From contig NC_020173.2 in assembly GCF_000224145.3 (NCBI RefSeq), positions 3,016,499 to 3,080,498 of the forward strand: DNA of 64,000 nt, read 5' to 3'. Within the stretch, counting starts at the first letter, position 1, and each line of letters opens with the position of its first letter. The notes beneath the pieces were generated by a model, which was not told the origin of the DNA, ran no database searches, and saw nothing but the letters and a program-made list of their open reading frames with translations. Source of the DNA: Ciona intestinalis (lineage: Eukaryota > Chordata > Ascidiacea > Phlebobranchia > Cionidae). Positions 59,901 through 64,000 of this stretch are shown here, piece by piece. The position numbers and the translations under genes are program-made.

Positions 59901-62900
59901 GATACTTACTACAGGCTATAATATATTAAGGTGTATGAATATAATTGTATAGACTACTTCATGCATTGCAAATTATAACACAGTGCCATGCAAATATGTT
60001 CAAGTTATATTTAAACCTGCTTGAAACTTAAGAAATATCTGTAATAATTATTTGATATTTCTTTACTAATTTTTAAGCATAGGCCATTTAATAGAAGTGC
60101 TATTTATGTTTAGGTAAAATAAAGTTAGAAAAAGCTAAGCGTATGTTAGGAGTCCAGCAGAATAGATAAACTTATTCTGTTTATCTATTAGTGTATATAA
60201 ACTAAAAATAACTAAATTAATTTGGTGAAATTGCTACATTTTTTACAAAAACCTTAATATATATGTATGAATATGAATGTAAACCAAGTTAGTTGATGCT
60301 CCCGTTTAAACTGCACTGAAAATTATCCTGGTCAAATTACACCACTGCAAACTAAGTTATGTCTAATGCACACCAAGAAATTCACTTTTATGCCACGAAT
60401 TTAATTTGAAAAGTTGAAGTGGGTTGAACACCAATGCCACAGTACTACACATATCAAAAGTGGAGTTAGGTGGTATTTCTTTTTGTCAATGCTAGGACAC
60501 TTTGCCACATAGCTTAAATAAAAAACCTAAAATTTAAATGCCACCTAACGCCACTGTTTTCATTATGTATGTAGCAAAGTAAGGTATTGTAGTTCTATAG
60601 TCTTAGAAAAACTTTTTCAAATCAAATTCATAGCATTTTTAATACATGTTAAGTTTTCATGGCTTTTAAAAGCCACAGATTTAAAGAGTGAATTTCAAGG
60701 TTGGTAATGCGATAACTGATTAGTTCAATCAAATGTGCAATTAGCGAATCAACTCGAGGTTAAAATCAAGCGCAAGTTTTACCTCTTCCTCGTCTATAAC
60801 GTCGGAGGCACTTTTGTAACGGATCTACGCAATAAGCAAATATTTAACAAGGTGTGGGTCGCGACTGTGCTAAGTGAGTAAGGGAAGTAAAAACCCAAAG
60901 AATTTGATTTATATGTATGTCATTATCTCAATAACAAGGTGTATAAATACACCCATGTGTGTTTGGTGTATAAGTAGACAATCATCTTAGAACCCGAAAG
61001 TGAGCATGAAGTCTTTAAAAACATCATTTGTGTTTGGTGTATAAGAAGACACATGTTATAACTTGATAGTAAGAATCGGGCGGATGAATACACAACGTGT
61101 GTCAGGTGTATAAAAAGACTCCCATGTTACAACTGAACAACCCACATAAAGGGATTGAATTAAACATGTAACTCCATTTAAGCATGTGTAATAGTTTAAA
61201 ACTGCAATAACTTTTTGCCCCTTTACTAATTTTCTATTACTGAGTGTTTGGGTTTTTACTCATATGGAGAAAATAAAGTATTTCATGCGTGGATTAATGT
61301 CATGCACCCAACACACCACCAACACACACAACATGCTTTTACCTCGACACACGAATGTTTCCAGTGATGACGAGAGCAAAAGACGACCCGCCATTCTTGG
61401 TGGAGCAGAACATCTAGCAATTCCAGCCTCAAAGAAGTCAGATTTCACCCACTGACTAAACCAACGTAGGTTGCAGTCACAGTACCAAGGGTTGGCCCCG
61501 AATCCACTGTGCATAAAATATACTTTGGTAAGAAAAAATTAATTCACTGCCCTTTGTATTTATTCTGTACACAGAATATACTTTATAAATTTTTACTGCT
61601 TTTAAGTTAAGTTTAAAGGTTAAAGCCCAACTCAGGCTTGTCTTGCTAATAGTAGAATACAGTTCTACTTCTATTGTATGATTAACTGTTTATATGAAAA
61701 CCACACACAAGTTAAACATGACTTACACATGCGACAACGAAGTCAAATCATTAAAAGCTCCTTCAGGTAAACTTGAAAGTTCGTTGCTATGAAGTGAACT
61801 GTGGAAAGATTTGTTTAAAAAACATGAAATACAATATGTAAACAAAACCCAAACCATACTATGTTTGCAAAATAGAAGTAGTGTTTAAACAAAGTCACAA
61901 AAAATGTAGGGGGGCAAGAATAGTTGGATACACAATTTTGAGAAACAATTTTTATATCATTGGTTTTAATTTACAAATTAATGCAGTGCATACAAACTGG
62001 GTTGACCTGTCCTCCCTGCCACCCAAGGTTTGGTGCCTGTGGTAACACTGCTTGGTTGATACAATAATATATTGTATTTAATTAAGATAGATTTAGCTAA
62101 AAACATCCCAATGTTTACGCATTGTTAACTCATTCGAAAACTTGGGATCAACACAGCTGCAGCTGATTAACTGCGTATTTGAAATACTTTGTCACACTTG
62201 AGGTGAAGTACTAAACATAAACATGAGGTAAAAATATTTTCGAAAAAGTCGCTACGAAAAACTTTATTCTTCACACAAGCAAATCAAAACAATATCCTAC
62301 AGTGCTCCCTAATAAACTAAAGCATGAAGTACAAAGGGGTCACCGTTCAAGTACCAACAAAGGAAGTCAAATAAATAGTGTTTAAAATTAGATTGTTTAT
62401 ATAATGCATTAAAAAGCAGAACTATGTAATGAACGTTGTGGTCTTGTGGTTGTATGTTTGGTTTACTCTGGGTGAGGTTAAACCACACTCAGTGTGGGGT
62501 ATTTTAAATGGGGAGAGAGTAGGATTCATAAAAGGGTGAAAGAGATGATAAAATAATATGAGTTATTCAGGAACATATTTTCCTAAGCATAAAAAAAGAC
62601 CGAATGTAACTTTCTTTACCGTCGTGCGACCCGAAAACGACAGTCAGCATAACACAGTGTTCTGTTTCATATACCTAGTGTCCTGAGTTTGGGGTGTGTG
62701 TATGCAAACATTTATAAAACAACAAATACCTTACCCACTGTGCTTGATTTAAACAACCCATAAAAAAACATATAGACAACCCTCATTGTTGCTTACCACT
62801 AACAACTTATGAGTAATACTCTTAGTGTAGCGAGGTAACGACAGTTGTTATAATACGGTGTTTCATGCACTCAATCTGTTTCATACTCCAGCTTACAAGT

Positions 62901-64000
62901 TACTACGTATGTAACTTACTGGGATATAACAATTCCAAACATTAATCAACACGACTTACAGTATACGTAGTGATCGTAGTCCAGCAAATGCTTTAGGAGG
63001 AATGCATCGTAGTCTGTTGTATGCGAGTAACAACGTGGACAACCGGGTTAGGTTGGAAAACATCCAGTCACTGACACTCGCTAACTCGTTGTTGCTGAGG
63101 TCTCTGTATACAAGTGGGAGATGTGAATGGAAAGAAAATTCAAAGTTTGTATTCTATGTGGACAAACCCTACAGTTGCATGCTATGGGTCCTGAGATTTA
63201 GGCAAGAGTTTCCTATTGCCACAACATTGTATATGCAAGTCCTACAGCCTGGCATGTCATGGAAGCTGACCTCTGAGATAATGTAATGACATTTTACCTA
63301 ACATGTGAACATTTTATCCTTTAGTGCATCATATTGACTGTTATTTGTTACTATTACTTACAAAGTATTAAATAAAGTATATAGCCTACATCATATAACC
63401 CTACACCCTATAAACCAGGACAAATTTAAGAGCTATATCATATACTACATGTTACATCATAGAAACTTACAAAGTAGTGAGGTATATAAACTTCTTGATA
63501 GCCACTGGTATTTCACGAATATCATTCATCTCCAGATACAACTCAGTAACATCATGTGGTATATCATCAACAGGCACCGATGTTAAACCAGCATTTGCGC
63601 ATCGGACTATGGTACCTGGGTGGAGGGGAGAGATTAATTTAACTGTCTGAAAGGTGTAGTAATACTGCTGCCAAGGGATTAATGTAATGTCTACATTGGT
63701 TTCTAAGCTATATGGCCTCCTGCAGCATGACACGCCATGCCCGTGACCAATAAGAATTGAGAGATTTGGGATAGAATTTGGCTCATGGCTCTAAATGTTT
63801 ATGTTAGGACCATTTTTGTGTTATACTAAATATATACTAAATTTAATGTGTACAAAATAAACACTAAAGATAAATAAATCTTATATATATATCAGTGACC
63901 TTACCTTCACATGTGCATTGCTCTGGGCACTTCTGCACAGGCAAGCAAGTAGGTGCAGCTCGCGCCTCATGATCCGTGCTACATCGGAAATCACGAGGGT
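53936..64000 (-). CDS. SLIT: SLIT axon-guidance protein, C-terminal part (N-terminus off the right edge)
   Basis: Slit is a secreted Robo ligand for axon and cell repulsion. Visible from the end of LRR domain 3 (FRCS) and the LRRNT of LRR domain 4 (CPEQCTC). Then come LRRs (about 63475-63615, 62962-63104, 61729-61797) with [25 protein letters not shown] and PEGAFNDL, and the [23 protein letters not shown] at 61343-61506. EGF repeats lie around 59772-59887, 59387-59486, 58960-59093 (NVDDC...[11 protein letters not shown]), 58538-58647, 58144-58291 and 57648-57807. The laminin G domain is in exons about 57206-57304, 56666-56827 and 56319-56526 and ends in 55679-55880. Further EGFs are at 55679-55880, 55284-55385 and 54597-54721. 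The cystine knot is in 53936-54261 (GTRIKQYYQ, ending KKCGCQSCS). Domain order matches vertebrate SLIT1-3 exactly. Polyadenylation signal at 53817. Confidence 0.95.
54929..55117 (-). mobile_element. MITE of the GTAGGGTGGGG family, copy 3 (inverted orientation)
   Basis: Begins GTAGGGTGGGGGAAGAT and ends ATCTTCCCCCATCCCAC. The complement of its core reads 'cccatagaccgttgttaatt' as in copies 1 and 2. 189 bp. Between the two terminal EGF exons of SLIT. Confidence 0.88.
57000..57130 (+). repeat. tRNA-derived SINE copy
   Basis: A 'tggttaagtgtttgtattgt' head, a B-box-like AGGTTCAGTGCTCGGCAC and 'gggttgtagcaccctgggtt' follow in the same order as at 43712. Between laminin G exons of SLIT. Confidence 0.75.
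58750..58850. repeat. Dispersed repeat, family B
   Basis: Block order: aacaacagtcgttaaaagtg, ttttatacaccttgtgcccg, aacgagttaccacatattta. Confidence 0.65.
59590..59690. repeat. Dispersed repeat, family B
   Basis: Block order: gcaatgacagcagttattac, ttcatacatctaatgccaac, tgagttaccacatatgtaac. Further copies at about 62620-62700 and 62825-62925 in SLIT introns. Confidence 0.65.
60930..61140. repeat. Tandem repeat family A, about three diverged copies
   Basis: Units with 'acaccc atgtgtgtttggtgt', 'gtttggtgtataagaagaca' and 'cacaacgtgtgtcaggtgta' in the intron before the SLIT LRRCT exon. Confidence 0.75.

Overview
This is a eukaryotic, AT-rich, intron-rich window. Deuterostome-type genes, short divergent exons, many small non-autonomous transposons and tRNA-derived SINEs, and splice-acceptor-like AG sites just upstream of several start codons all suggest a tunicate, most likely a Ciona species. 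The species call is inference: no species-specific marker was searched. All genes were assembled by eye from exon homology, GT/AG boundaries and reading-phase continuity.

Layout, left to right: WDR91 (minus, C-terminus off the left edge, 1-6130); a neuralized-type E3 ubiquitin ligase (minus, 7718-13550, complete, about 546 aa); MED28 (plus, 14076-14857, two exons, 142 aa); NUP107 (minus, 15276-48056, 25 exons, about 923 aa); WASHC1 (minus, 49682-52937, about 450 aa); and the C-terminal two thirds of SLIT (minus, 53936 to beyond 64000).

The most striking structure is inside NUP107. Exons 1-13 lie at 43054-48056 and exons 14-25 at 15276-21650. The 21.4-kb intron between them keeps the reading phase and carries two complete genes on the opposite strand. 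The first is a DUF3504 (Crypton tyrosine-recombinase-derived) gene of the ZMYM/QRICH1/KIAA1958 type (23784-30934). The second is a Toll-like receptor (31172-42095) with several LRRCT/LRRNT cysteine clusters, as in protostome Toll proteins. These two nested genes run head to tail with 237 bp between stop and start and no AATAAA in that gap, so a dicistronic transcript is possible.

The genes do not form one pathway. They cover endosome maturation (WDR91), endosomal actin (WASHC1), Notch-ligand ubiquitination (neuralized), transcription (MED28), the nuclear pore scaffold (NUP107), axon guidance (SLIT) and innate immunity (TLR). Introns and spacers hold at least four MITE families, some with exact target-site duplications, a tRNA-derived SINE, two dispersed short repeat families and several minisatellites. 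One minisatellite is an in-frame array of repeated 5' splice donors in the DUF3504 gene.
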